A DNA stretch of 64,000 nucleotides from Stutzerimonas chloritidismutans AW-1 (GTDB lineage Bacteria > Pseudomonadota > Gammaproteobacteria > Pseudomonadales > Pseudomonadaceae). Made by a program: the position numbers and the translations under genes. The DNA is taken from contig NZ_AOFQ01000004.1 in the NCBI RefSeq assembly GCF_000495915.1, positions 1 through 64,000 of the forward strand. Reading direction: 5' to 3'. Shown piece by piece: positions 34,601-42,417 of the stretch (position 1 is the stretch's first letter; the number at the start of each line of letters is the position of its first letter). The notes under the pieces were generated by a model. It saw only the letters and a program-made list of their open reading frames with translations, had not been told where the DNA came from and searched no databases.

Positions 34601-35136
34601 GCCAGGAAGCGCTCAGCCAGGTCTCGCTGCACAACCCCGACCTGATCCTGATGGACCTTTCCATGCCGCAGCTCGACGGCTGGCAGACCGCCAGGCTGAT
34701 TCGCCGCTCGGTGGGTTCGAAGGCGCCGATCATCGTCATTTCCGCCAATGCCTTCGTCGACGGCGCGAGTGTCGCCGCCGATTGCAGTGACTACCTGCCC
34801 AAGCCGGTGCATGCCCCGGTGCTGCTGGACAAGATTCGCCAGCAGCTGGCGCTGGACTGGCTCAGACGCGATGCGGCGGCCACCACTTCGACCGCCGCGG
34901 GCCTGCCGCTCAATGCCCTGCATGCGCTGCAGCAACAGGCCTCGCTCGGGTATGTGCGCGGCGTGCTCGAACTGCTCGACCAGCTCGAGCGCGACCTGCC
35001 GGCCGCCGCCGCGCAACTCCAGGAACTGCGCCAGCTGGCCAGGCGCTTCCAGCTGAACGAACTGGGCCAGCGCCTGGACCAGGCCATGAACAAAGAGATT
35101 CAGACGCCCATGGAGAACACCCATGCATCCAGCTGA
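31690..35136 (+). CDS. NCS1-transporter-like hybrid sensor histidine kinase/response regulator
   Basis: The protein has about 1148 residues. The N-terminal part to about 510 is an NCS1 nucleobase/cation symporter-like domain with many helices, introduced by RIVKIRRDYNSWVADETLEDY. A cysteine cluster follows (C518 to C555: CVLC, FCP, CSLCC, RC, LC), then two more helices near 590-660 and a coiled coil. The kinase core comes next with His705 (SHELRTPLNS) and the ATP-binding GLGLGLTITRM motif, then a receiver domain with Asp989 (LILMDLSMP) and a helical tail. It likely senses an amide or related nitrogen compound in the membrane. The start is uncertain: TTG 31690 is preferred, but ATG 31555 and GTG 31732 are in frame. 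It overlaps the next regulator gene by 14 bp and is divergent from urtA. Confidence 0.85.
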   Translation: MLKPGKRQPAGAASVQITGTQRIVKIRRDYNSWVADETLEDYALRFTPKSFRKWSEFRIANTALGAVSFLALEAIGGTLALSYGFTNTLWAILAVALVIFLTGLPISYYAARYGVDMDLLTRGAGFGYIGSTITSLIYASFTFLFFALEAAIMALALELYFGIPLALAYVVCSIIIVPLVTYGITLINRLQLWTQPVWLILLLLPYIFVIAKNPDALSDLTSFAGREGDGGSFNLLSFGAACTVALALITQIGEQVDYLRFLPEKTRQNRVRWWLAMLAAGPGWIIPGALKMLAGAFLAFLALQHEIPVDKAAEPTQMYLVAFSYVFASPEWALGAMVLFVIVSQVKINVTNAYAGSLAWSNFFARVTHSHPGRVVWLVFNVSIALMLMELGVFEAIEQVLGLYANVAIAWIGALVADLVINKPLGLSPRQIEFKRAHLYDINPVGVGAMLIASLLAILAHSGVLGALAQAASPMIALGTALVCAPLIAWLTGGRFYIARERQPELLYPYTERGKVACVLCSNAFEEPDTAFCPAYGAPICSLCCSLDARCGDLCKPHARLSAQWDNFLRWAFPQVSIPRLHTRLAHYLGVLGLIIGLLSLALWLIYSQVSPSVAASPQEAGETLYQAFLKAFLVLSLFAGILAWWVVLTRESRHVAQQESDRQTHLLMQEIEAHRKTDEQLQKAKEASEAANAAKSRYVTGLSHELRTPLNSILGYAQILLRDGELPTRHKEALGTIHRSGAHLLSLIDGLLDVARIEAGKLNLEPSEIAFPEFLLQLRQMIAPQAEEKGLRFHFETQGRIPAVVRGDEKRVRQILINLLGNAVRYTDAGSITLRASYLRETATFEIADTGIGIAPEQVERLFQPFERGNPLRQDSGLGLGLTITRMLTALMGGELSMKSEQGRGSVFQLRLFLSEVRVPQAVVHVEHDIIGYHGPRRRVLVVDDHIEHRKVLAGMLEPLGFEILMASNGQEALSQVSLHNPDLILMDLSMPQLDGWQTARLIRRSVGSKAPIIVISANAFVDGASVAADCSDYLPKPVHAPVLLDKIRQQLALDWLRRDAAATTSTAAGLPLNALHALQQQASLGYVRGVLELLDQLERDLPAAAAQLQELRQLARRFQLNELGQRLDQAMNKEIQTPMENTHASS

Positions 35137-35782
35137 TCATCCGCAGAACCAGGGCATCGTGATGATCGTCGATGACGTGCCCGACAACCTCGCCCTGCTC
35201 TCCGGCGCACTCGACCAAGCCGGCTACATGGTGCTGGTGGCGCTGGACGGCCTCAGCGCGCTGGAGCGAATGCAGCGGCTAAAGCCGGACATCGTTCTGC
35301 TCGACGCCATGATGCCCGGGCTCGACGGCTTCGATACCTGCCGCCGGATCAAGGCGCAGGCCGAGCTGGAAGACGTGCCGGTGCTGTTCATGACAGCACT
35401 GACCGAAAGCGAGCATGTGCTTGCCGGCTTCGAGGCGGGCGGCATCGACTACGTGACCAAGCCAATTCACCCGGAACAGGTGGTGGCCCGCGTCGCCGCA
35501 CATCTGCGCACCGCGCGCACGCTGCAGAGCGCTCGCCAGGCCCAGGCTCCGGCCGACGAGAAGCAGATCCAGGCCGCCTTGACCGAGCGTTTCCAGCTTA
35601 CCGGGCGCGAGGTCGAGGTGCTGCACTGGGTGTCCTGCGGCAAGACCAACCGCGATATCGGCGACATCCTCGGGCTCAGCCCGCGCACGGTGAACAAGCA
35701 TCTGGAGCACGTCTACGTGAAGCTCGGTGTGGAGACCCGGACCGCAGCCGCGGCCATCGCCATGTCCGCCGGCGCTCGCTGA
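35123..35782 (+). CDS. NarL/LuxR-type response regulator
   Basis: The 219-residue protein has a receiver domain (VMIVDDVPDN at the acidic pocket, phospho-acceptor Asp61 in VLLDAMMPG, KP at about 114-115) and a LuxR-type helix-turn-helix at residues 155-215 (LTGREVEVLHWVSCGKTNRDIGDILGLSPRTVNKHL in outline). It overlaps the hybrid kinase gene by 14 bp, so the two form a cognate pair. It probably binds the TACGT-N6-ACGTA palindromes upstream of urtA and fmdA and activates amide uptake and hydrolysis. Confidence 0.92.
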   Translation: MHPADHPQNQGIVMIVDDVPDNLALLSGALDQAGYMVLVALDGLSALERMQRLKPDIVLLDAMMPGLDGFDTCRRIKAQAELEDVPVLFMTALTESEHVLAGFEAGGIDYVTKPIHPEQVVARVAAHLRTARTLQSARQAQAPADEKQIQAALTERFQLTGREVEVLHWVSCGKTNRDIGDILGLSPRTVNKHLEHVYVKLGVETRTAAAAIAMSAGAR

Positions 35783-35917
35783 CCGCACGACAAGCGCAGC
35801 CATCGCACTGGGAACGTTTTCAATGTGCGTTCTGTCACATAAAGGCAGATTGGCATCAGCCCATTCCGGGTTGATTCGCTCGACGAGCGTGGGCCATTAC
35901 CCGCAGAGGACGACAGG

Positions 35918-36151
35918 ATGTTTTCCAGCTATCTCTATGAAGCCGCACTCATCTATGGCCTGGTCTTCACTTCGGTGGGGTTCGTGCTGGGCATGTTCTA
36001 CAACAACCGCAAGGTCTTCCAACTGGAAGACAAGGTGCAGCGGCTAAAGCGCACCGTGCGGCACCTGCAGCGCAAGGTCGAACCGCCTGTCGCCACGTCG
36101 AGAAGCGTTCAGCGCGCGCGCAGCAGCGCAGGGTTGAGCAGCGTCCGCTGA
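35918..36151 (+). CDS. Small membrane-anchored coiled-coil protein
   Basis: The 77-residue protein has one membrane helix (about residues 6-27, LYEAALIYGLVFTSVGFVLG) followed by a basic coiled coil (QLEDKVQRLKRTVRHLQRKV) and a Ser/Arg-rich tail. An AGGACGACAGG precedes the ATG. The layout resembles small membrane proteins of the lipopolysaccharide-assembly-type or YhcB-like scaffolds, but I recognise no family. It is a single gene between the regulator and the acylation cassette. Confidence 0.6.
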   Translation: MFSSYLYEAALIYGLVFTSVGFVLGMFYNNRKVFQLEDKVQRLKRTVRHLQRKVEPPVATSRSVQRARSSAGLSSVR

Positions 36152-36550
36152 GCGGACCGGCAGCTTTACTCGGTCGGCTGAACACGCCGGTCGCCCGTTC
36201 GCGCTCAAATGTTCCGAGCGTCGAAAAATACCGGGAACTTTCCCGACCGACGGAAAACGGCCGCAGGCCGCTCCGTCCGGGGGCTTTGTGACCTGCGACA
36301 ATAAAGCGCCAGGTGGCGCAACAATCGTTGAAACTTTTTTTTACACCTTAAAGTCCGAGCCATAGGAGCTCAGGGGAAGCCGGCCAAGGTGGCCGTAACC
36401 CGAGCGAGCACCCACTGATGGACCGAGGATGCCGTGACGCCGACCAGGATGGATTGTCGGTGGCGTGGCGCTAGGACTTTATGGATGACTCGCCCCGCCT
36501 TGCCGGCGGCCTGGGCAGCGATGCACGTACGCTGAGCAGGGATAGGGAAG
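36152..36550. other. Long leader region before the acylation cassette
   Basis: No gene is supported in these 400 bases. The first third is unremarkable. A possible extracytoplasmic sigma promoter lies at 36330-36358. The following 190 bases contain several short inverted repeats, including GGCC-aaggt-GGCC near 36381, and might form a structured leader. Confidence 0.4.
36330..36358 (+). promoter_or_regulatory. Possible AlgU-type promoter for the acylation cassette
   Basis: GAAACTT-N17-TCCGA resembles the AlgU (sigma-22) consensus GAACTT-N16/17-TCTGA. It would give a leader of about 185 bases before the MBOAT gene. Envelope-stress control would make sense for surface-glycan modification, but one mismatch lies in each box. 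Confidence 0.35.
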
Positions 36551-38089
36551 ATGCTTTTCAATTCAGTGGAATTCATCGCCGGCTTTCTACCGGTGGTGTT
36601 GATTGGATTCTTCGTGCTGACTGGATCGGGCCGACAACGGCTCGCGGGGATCTGGCTGACCGTCGTCTCGTTGGTGTTCTACGGCTGGTGGAACCCGGTC
36701 TACGTACCGCTGCTGGTCGGCAGCATGCTGGTCAACTATCTGCTCGGTGGCTACCTGCGCCGGCACCCCTCGCGCCTGGTGCTTGGGCTGGCGGTCGCGG
36801 CCAACGTGCTGCTGCTGGTCTACTACAAGTACACCGGTTTCCTGCTAGGCACGCTGGATGCGGCGCTGGATCTCGGTTGGCGGGTGGAAGACATCATCCT
36901 GCCGCTGGCGATCTCCTTCTTCACCTTCCAGCAGATCGCCTATCTGGTCGACGCCCATGATGGCGTGGTGGAAGAGCACGATTTCGCCAACTACTGCCTG
37001 TTCATCAGCTTCTTTCCGCAACTGATCGCCGGGCCGATCACCCATCACGGCGAGATGCTTGCGCAGTTCAACGACCGCGACAGCTTCCGCGCGCGCATCG
37101 ACAACCTGTCGCTGGGCGCCACGGTGTTTCTGCTCGGGCTGTTCAAGAAGGTGGTGATCGCCGACACCCTCGCGCTGAAAGCCACGCCGGTCTTCAGCCT
37201 CGCCGCCGACGGCACCATCCCGGCGTTTTACGATGCCTGGACCGGCGCGCTGACCTACACACTGCAGATCTATTTCGACTTCTCCGGCTACAGCGACATG
37301 GCCATCGGCCTCGCGCTGCTGTTCGGCATCAGCCTCCCCGCCAACTTCAACAGCCCGTTCAAGGCGCGCAACGTCATCGACTACTGGTCGCGCTGGCACA
37401 TGACGCTGACGCGCTTTCTCACCGCCTACATCTACAACCCCATCGTGCTGCGGGTGACCCGCGCGCGCATGGCCGCCGGCAAGCCGCAGCCACGCCGCGG
37501 CAAGATGACCGCCGGCACCTTCTTTGCGCTGGTCGCCTACCCCACCGTCTTCACCATGTTCATTTCCGGCATCTGGCACGGCGCCGGCTGGCAGTTCGTT
37601 GCCTTCGGCCTGCTGCACGGCTTCTATCTGGTGGTCGCCCACGGCTGGCGTGCCTGGAAGGTGCGCCAGGGCTGGAAGCTGGACAGCGACATCTGGTGGC
37701 ACAAGGCGGCGGCTGTCGCGCTGACCTTCGGCTGCGTGGTGGTGGCGATGGTGTTCTTCCGCGCCAGCGACGTGCCGGCCGCCATGGCAATCCTCGCCGG
37801 CATGCTCGGCCTGAGCCCGACCAGCACGGCGATGGATCGCTCCGACTTCGTCTATATCGCCGCGTTGCTGGTGTTCGTCTGGGGCATGCCCAACGTGCAG
37901 CAGTGGATGGGCCACTTCCGAACCGCGCTCAACTTCCAGGCCCAGCCGCATTGGACCGAGCGGTTGCTGCCGGTCAGCGCCTGGCGGCCGACGGCGATCC
38001 ACGGCATGGCGATCGGCGTGCTCGGCTTCTTCGCCCTGGCCATCGCCTTTTCCATGGCGCCGACTGAATTCCTCTACTTCCAGTTCTGA
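36551..38089 (+). CDS. MBOAT-family O-acyltransferase (AlgI-like)
   Basis: The 512-residue inner-membrane protein begins MLFNSVEFIAGFLPVVLIGF, the AlgI/DltB-type opening, and carries the conserved FDFSGYSDMAIG, NVIDYWSRWHMTLTRF and SGIWHGAGWQF motifs with the catalytic His near residue 342. AlgI-type proteins move acyl groups across the membrane for transfer to a periplasmic or surface polymer. Alginate genes are not present here. The gene is instead followed by an FkbH-like enzyme, an acyl carrier protein and an SGNH-like protein, which points to a different acyl donor. The start at 36551 has GGGAAG upstream. Confidence 0.9.
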   Translation: MLFNSVEFIAGFLPVVLIGFFVLTGSGRQRLAGIWLTVVSLVFYGWWNPVYVPLLVGSMLVNYLLGGYLRRHPSRLVLGLAVAANVLLLVYYKYTGFLLGTLDAALDLGWRVEDIILPLAISFFTFQQIAYLVDAHDGVVEEHDFANYCLFISFFPQLIAGPITHHGEMLAQFNDRDSFRARIDNLSLGATVFLLGLFKKVVIADTLALKATPVFSLAADGTIPAFYDAWTGALTYTLQIYFDFSGYSDMAIGLALLFGISLPANFNSPFKARNVIDYWSRWHMTLTRFLTAYIYNPIVLRVTRARMAAGKPQPRRGKMTAGTFFALVAYPTVFTMFISGIWHGAGWQFVAFGLLHGFYLVVAHGWRAWKVRQGWKLDSDIWWHKAAAVALTFGCVVVAMVFFRASDVPAAMAILAGMLGLSPTSTAMDRSDFVYIAALLVFVWGMPNVQQWMGHFRTALNFQAQPHWTERLLPVSAWRPTAIHGMAIGVLGFFALAIAFSMAPTEFLYFQF

Positions 38090-38110
38090 CCACGACAAGG
38101 AGTCCCAGGC

Positions 38111-40012
38111 ATGCAACAACTCTCCTGGCTGCCGACGCACGCGGATCTATCCGGTGCCATCGGCCAAGCCAAACGCATCGAAGATCCGCTGCAGCGGCTG
38201 CATGAAGCCGCCAAGCTGGCCGCTCATCAACGGGATTTCACCCTGACCGCACGGCTGGACAAGCTGGCCACCGCCGGTATCGAGCAGAACGCCACGGCGG
38301 CACGACTGACGCCACTGCGGGTGGCATTGCTGTCCTCGCATACGGTCGATCACCTGCTGCCGGCCATCCGCGTGGCCGGACTGCAACGGCGCCTGGCGCT
38401 TTCGCTGCACGTTGCGCCCTACGGTATGTACCGACAGGCACTGCTGGCTGATGACCCGGCGCTGAACGCCTTCGCCCCGCAACTGGTGGTGCTGGCCCTG
38501 GACGCCCATGACGCGCCGCTGCAACTCCCCTTGCAGGCAGGCCAGGCGGAGGTGGATGCCGCCGTGGCGGAGCGCGTCGAAGAACTGCGCCTGCTCTGGC
38601 GCCGGGCCCGCGAACGCTATGCCGCGCAGGTGGTGCAGCAAACCCTGGTGCCAGTCGCACCGCCCTTGTTCGGCTCTTACGAAGCACTGGTGCCGGCTTC
38701 GCCGCGGGCAGTCATCGAACGGTTGAATGCGGCCATCCGAGCCGCTGCCCGCGAGGATGGCGTGCTGCTGCTCGATCTGGCCTGGCACGCAGCCGCTTAT
38801 GGCGACGGCCTGGGCGAGCCGGTGCGCTGGCATCAGGCCAAGCAGCTGGTCAGCCCGGCCCTGGCGCCGCTTTATGGCGAGCAGCTGGCACGCATTGCGG
38901 CGGCCGCTGCCGGGCTTTCGCGCAAATGCCTGGTACTCGATCTGGACAACACCCTCTGGGGCGGCGTGATCGGTGATGACGGCATCGACGGTATCCAGCT
39001 CGGCCAGGGCAGCCCCAGCGGCGAGGCGTTTCTCACCTTCCAGCGTTATGCCGCGCAACTGGCGCGCCGCGGGGTGATTCTTGCGGTGTGCAGCAAGAAC
39101 GACCTGCACGTTGCCGAGGCGGCATTCGCACACCCGGAAATGGCGCTCAAGCGCAGCGATATCGCGGCATTCGTCGCCAACTGGGAAGACAAGGCCGGCA
39201 ACCTGCGGCGCATCGCGAGCATGCTCGATATCGGTCTGGACAGCCTGGTGTTCGTCGACGACAACCCCGCCGAGCGCGACATCGTGCGCCGCGAGCTGCC
39301 GGAAGTCGCCGTACCGGAACTGCCCGACGATGTCGCCGATTACCCCGCACGCATCGCCGCCGCGGGTTATTTCGAGGCCGTGTCCTTTACCTCCGATGAC
39401 GCCGAGCGCGGCCGCAGCTATGCGCTGAATGCCGAACGCAAGGCCGCGCTGAACCAGGCCACGGACATGGAAGGCTACCTGTGCGGGCTGCAGATGGTGC
39501 TGCGCGTCAGCCACATCGGCGCCACCGAACTGGCCCGAGCCACCCAGCTGATCAACAAGACCAACCAGTTCAATCTCACCACCCGCCGCTATACCGAAGC
39601 CGAAGTCGAGCGCATGGCCAGCGATCCGCAAACCATCGCGTTGGCCCTGCGGCTGGAAGACAAGTTCGGCGATAACGGCCTGATCAGCGTGGTGCTGGCA
39701 CGGCCGGATGCCGCCATCGAGGCTGACGAACTGCTGATCGACAGCTGGCTGATGAGCTGCCGCGTGCTGGGCCGTCAGGTCGAAGCGGCAGTGCTGGAGG
39801 TGCTGGCCGATGCGGCAGCAGCTGCCGGCCGGGGCGCACTGGTCGGCGAATACCGCCCCACCGAACGCAACGGCATGGTCGCCGAGCACTATCCGCGGCT
39901 GGGCTTCGAGCAGCGCCCCGCCCCTGCCAACGCCGCTACCGATGCAAGTTTCTGGCGCTACGAGCTGGCCTCGCGCGCTCCCATCAACCATCACATCCAG
40001 GTGCAAGCATGA
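38111..40012 (+). CDS. FkbH-like HAD-IIIC family protein
   Basis: The 633-residue protein has an SGNH-like N-terminal half (LRVALLSSHTVDHLLPAIR, about residues 70-90) and a HAD-IIIC domain from about 270 with the catalytic VLDLDNTLWGGVIGDDG and FVDDNPAERD motifs. A C-terminal GNAT-like part follows (NKTNQFNLTTRRYTEAEV, then LEDKFGDNGLISV). In polyketide systems FkbH enzymes take 1,3-bisphosphoglycerate, remove the phosphate and load the glyceryl unit on an acyl carrier protein. The next gene is exactly such a carrier, overlapping by 4 bp. It is intact and normal in length. Confidence 0.9.
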   Translation: MQQLSWLPTHADLSGAIGQAKRIEDPLQRLHEAAKLAAHQRDFTLTARLDKLATAGIEQNATAARLTPLRVALLSSHTVDHLLPAIRVAGLQRRLALSLHVAPYGMYRQALLADDPALNAFAPQLVVLALDAHDAPLQLPLQAGQAEVDAAVAERVEELRLLWRRARERYAAQVVQQTLVPVAPPLFGSYEALVPASPRAVIERLNAAIRAAAREDGVLLLDLAWHAAAYGDGLGEPVRWHQAKQLVSPALAPLYGEQLARIAAAAAGLSRKCLVLDLDNTLWGGVIGDDGIDGIQLGQGSPSGEAFLTFQRYAAQLARRGVILAVCSKNDLHVAEAAFAHPEMALKRSDIAAFVANWEDKAGNLRRIASMLDIGLDSLVFVDDNPAERDIVRRELPEVAVPELPDDVADYPARIAAAGYFEAVSFTSDDAERGRSYALNAERKAALNQATDMEGYLCGLQMVLRVSHIGATELARATQLINKTNQFNLTTRRYTEAEVERMASDPQTIALALRLEDKFGDNGLISVVLARPDAAIEADELLIDSWLMSCRVLGRQVEAAVLEVLADAAAAAGRGALVGEYRPTERNGMVAEHYPRLGFEQRPAPANAATDASFWRYELASRAPINHHIQVQA

Positions 40013-40257
40013 ACGAAAAGGAAATTCTCCAGGCGCTGACCCAGGTCTTCCACGACGTGTTCGACGATGACGATATCGTCCTCACCTCCGAAACCACCGC
40101 CGACGACATCGATGGCTGGGACAGCCAGACCCATGTCCTGCTGATCGTGGCCGCCGAGCAACGCTTCGGCATCAAGTTCCGCACCGCCGAACTGGAATCG
40201 CTGAAGAACGTCGGCCACTTCGCCCAGCTGATCCAGACCAAACTCGGAGGGCGTTGA
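40009..40257 (+). CDS. Acyl carrier protein
   Basis: The 82-residue protein is an acyl carrier protein of the four-helix type. Ser39 in DGWDSQTHV is the phosphopantetheine site, in the DSx form used by specialised carriers (fatty acid carriers have DSL). It overlaps the FkbH-like gene by 4 bp and precedes the SGNH-like gene by 3 bp. It most likely carries the acyl or glyceryl unit that the MBOAT protein passes across the membrane. Confidence 0.92.
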   Translation: MNEKEILQALTQVFHDVFDDDDIVLTSETTADDIDGWDSQTHVLLIVAAEQRFGIKFRTAELESLKNVGHFAQLIQTKLGGR

Positions 40258-40260
40258 GTC

Positions 40261-41325
40261 ATGGCCAGATCCGTCGATACATGCCCGGACGGCGTTGCCG
40301 CCCGGGCCGAAGCAGACCAGCGGCGGATAGGTGCCGGCTACCTGCTGGGCATGTTCGCCGGGCTGTTCGGGATGCTCGGCGGCTTTGCCGCCCTGCTCGC
40401 CTGGCTCAATCACACTGACAATCTGCCGCCACCGGCCTTCTCCAACAGCCTGTGTGTGGACGAAAAGCTGCACTTTCTGCGGCACAACCCCATCGCCGAT
40501 CCGAACCTGCTGATCGTCGGTTCCTCGGTCGCCTGGCGCCATGTCGATGGTGACGTGCTGATCGAGCAGACGCCCGGCTTGCGTCCGCTCAACGGTGCGT
40601 TCTGCGGCCTGCACGCCAATCAGTCGACCTATGTCGCCAACTGGCTGCTGGATCGTGAACCGGGCGTCCGCCAGGTGGTGATGATCGTCGATCCGCTGGA
40701 CTTCGCCGGCTGCTGGAAAGTGCCGGATGCGGTGTTCGACCGCGAGGATGCCGATCACTACGTCTATCAGCAGGCCTCGCGCTGGGGTTACTACATGCGC
40801 TACTTCTCGCCGCGTTCGCTGTTGCGCAATGCGCAGACGGTCAAGGCGCAGCGGGCCAACCAGATCGAATGGGACCCGTTGGTGTTCACCCGCCACGGCG
40901 ACGGGCCGCTGGAGCCGCAGGGTGATCGCGGCCTGTTCTACGACAAACCGGACGCGCTGGATGACAGCTGCTTTGTCGCCCTGGGCGAGCTGTCGAAACG
41001 CCTGAAGAACGAGCAACGCCAGCTGCTGGTGGTTTCCACGCCCCTGCACCCGCAGTGGAAAGCCAAGGTCGATGCCGATGGCAGCTTTCTCGGCCGCTTC
41101 GACGCCAAGCTGAACGCCGCCATCGCCGGGAATGCCGGAGCGCAGTACTGGAACGCCGATCGCGAATGGGTTGCTCCACCGGCCGCCTTCGTCGACGCCA
41201 TTCACCTGCGCTGGTCAGCCGTGCATGACTTTTCCGCGGCACTGGCCGAGCAACTGCAGGAAGCCAGACAGGAGATGGTCAGCAAGGCGGGGCTGGCCAG
41301 AAACGGCGCGTACGACGCGCCCTGA
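40261..41325 (+). CDS. Membrane-anchored SGNH-like protein of the acylation cassette
   Basis: The 354-residue protein has a cytoplasmic N-terminus of 24 residues, one membrane helix (about 25-48) and a periplasmic domain. Residues 84-93 (LLIVGSSVAW) carry a Ser in the place of the SGNH nucleophile, and Asp312-x2-His315 (DAIH) fits the terminal catalytic pair. It therefore resembles AlgJ/AlgX-type O-acyltransferase partners. It probably receives the acyl unit exported by the MBOAT protein and places it on a glycan in the periplasm. It is the fourth and last gene of the cassette. Confidence 0.75.
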   Translation: MARSVDTCPDGVAARAEADQRRIGAGYLLGMFAGLFGMLGGFAALLAWLNHTDNLPPPAFSNSLCVDEKLHFLRHNPIADPNLLIVGSSVAWRHVDGDVLIEQTPGLRPLNGAFCGLHANQSTYVANWLLDREPGVRQVVMIVDPLDFAGCWKVPDAVFDREDADHYVYQQASRWGYYMRYFSPRSLLRNAQTVKAQRANQIEWDPLVFTRHGDGPLEPQGDRGLFYDKPDALDDSCFVALGELSKRLKNEQRQLLVVSTPLHPQWKAKVDADGSFLGRFDAKLNAAIAGNAGAQYWNADREWVAPPAAFVDAIHLRWSAVHDFSAALAEQLQEARQEMVSKAGLARNGAYDAP

Positions 41326-41402
41326 TCGACAAGCGAACCGCTGGAAGCGGCGATGGTCCGAGAAAGAACATACAAACAAGAACGTAAGCCAGGAGTTGAA
41401 TC

Positions 41403-42386
41403 ATGCATTCTCGTTCTTTGCTGTGCTTGTGCTTGCTCGCCGCATCCATCACTGCCCCCGCCGTCAGCCATGCGGACATCCTCGCCATCAAGGCGGAGAA
41501 CGACATCATCGCCTCGGGCAGCGATGGTCACTACACCAACGGCCTGGAAGTCATCTGGGGTTTCGAACCGGACGACCAGAGCTGGACGCGGCGCTTCGCC
41601 GATCTGCTGCCCGGCTGGTCGGGCAATGCCGTCGACAACGTCGCCTACCGCTTCGGCCACCAGATCTACACGCCAGAGGAAATCGAAACCCGAAATCTGA
41701 TCGAAGACGACCGCCCTTACGCCGGCCTGCTGTTCGCCGGCATGTCGATGTTTTCCGACACCCAGTACGACGGCTGGCGCGCCGCGCAAGGGCTGCACCT
41801 GGATGTCGGCATAGTTGGCCCGGCGGCGGGCGGCAAGCGCCTGCAGCGTGCCGTGCACAAGGTAACCGACAGCGACGAGCCCAACGGCTGGGATAACCAG
41901 CTGGAGAACGAGCCCTTCGTCAATCTGGGCTATCAGCATCGCTGGTGGCTGCAGGAGCGTTTCGCCGGGCTAGAGCTGGAGTACGGTCCGAGCGTGGGCT
42001 TCGCCCTCGGTAACCTATACAGCTACGGCTCGGCCGGATTGGGCCTGCGCCTGGGGCAGAACCTGCAGCGCAGCTTCAGCATCCCCGCGGTGACGCCGGC
42101 GCAAAGCGGCAGCCAGTTCTTCCGCCCCGGCGGCGACTTCGCCTGGTACGGCTTCGCCAATCTCGAAGGCCGCTACATGGCGCACAACATGCTGCTGGAC
42201 GGCAACACCTTCGAGGACAGCCACTCGGTTAACCGTCGCGAGTGGGTCGGCGACGCCAAGCTCGGCGTGGCACTGACCTGGAGCCGCTGGCAGCTGGCGT
42301 TCGCCAGCGTCTGGCGCACTCGCGAATTCCAGGGCCAGCAGGAACACGACCAGTTCGGTTCGATCACCCTCTCCACCGCGCTCTGA
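41403..42386 (+). CDS. LpxR-family outer-membrane lipid A deacylase
   Basis: The 327-residue protein has a signal peptide ending in SHA and a DUF2219/LpxR beta-barrel. The opening ILAIKAENDIIASGSDGHYTNG carries the Asn-Asp and Asp residues that line the active site, and further strands end in the aromatic-rich C-terminal pattern typical of outer-membrane barrels. LpxR removes the 3'-linked acyloxyacyl chain of lipid A and needs calcium. It follows the glycan-acylation cassette by 77 bp and may be a separate gene, but both act on the cell surface. A hairpin terminator lies just after it. Confidence 0.88.
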   Translation: MHSRSLLCLCLLAASITAPAVSHADILAIKAENDIIASGSDGHYTNGLEVIWGFEPDDQSWTRRFADLLPGWSGNAVDNVAYRFGHQIYTPEEIETRNLIEDDRPYAGLLFAGMSMFSDTQYDGWRAAQGLHLDVGIVGPAAGGKRLQRAVHKVTDSDEPNGWDNQLENEPFVNLGYQHRWWLQERFAGLELEYGPSVGFALGNLYSYGSAGLGLRLGQNLQRSFSIPAVTPAQSGSQFFRPGGDFAWYGFANLEGRYMAHNMLLDGNTFEDSHSVNRREWVGDAKLGVALTWSRWQLAFASVWRTREFQGQQEHDQFGSITLSTAL

Positions 42387-42394
42387 CCCACTGA

Positions 42395-42415
42395 CGGCGG
42401 GCATCGCGCCCGCCG
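42395..42415. terminator. Bidirectional hairpin between the LpxR-like gene and the sigma-54 regulator
   Basis: CGGCGGGC-atcgc-GCCCGCCG is a perfect 8-bp GC-rich stem 9 bp after the LpxR-like stop and 3 bp beyond the regulator's stop on the other strand. The T tract is short. Confidence 0.7.
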
Positions 42416-42417
42416 GT

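Noticed and set aside
36360..36480. A cyclic-di-GMP riboswitch in the leader of the MBOAT gene
   Set aside because: The conserved core bases of known GEMM-type classes are absent; only generic hairpins are seen.
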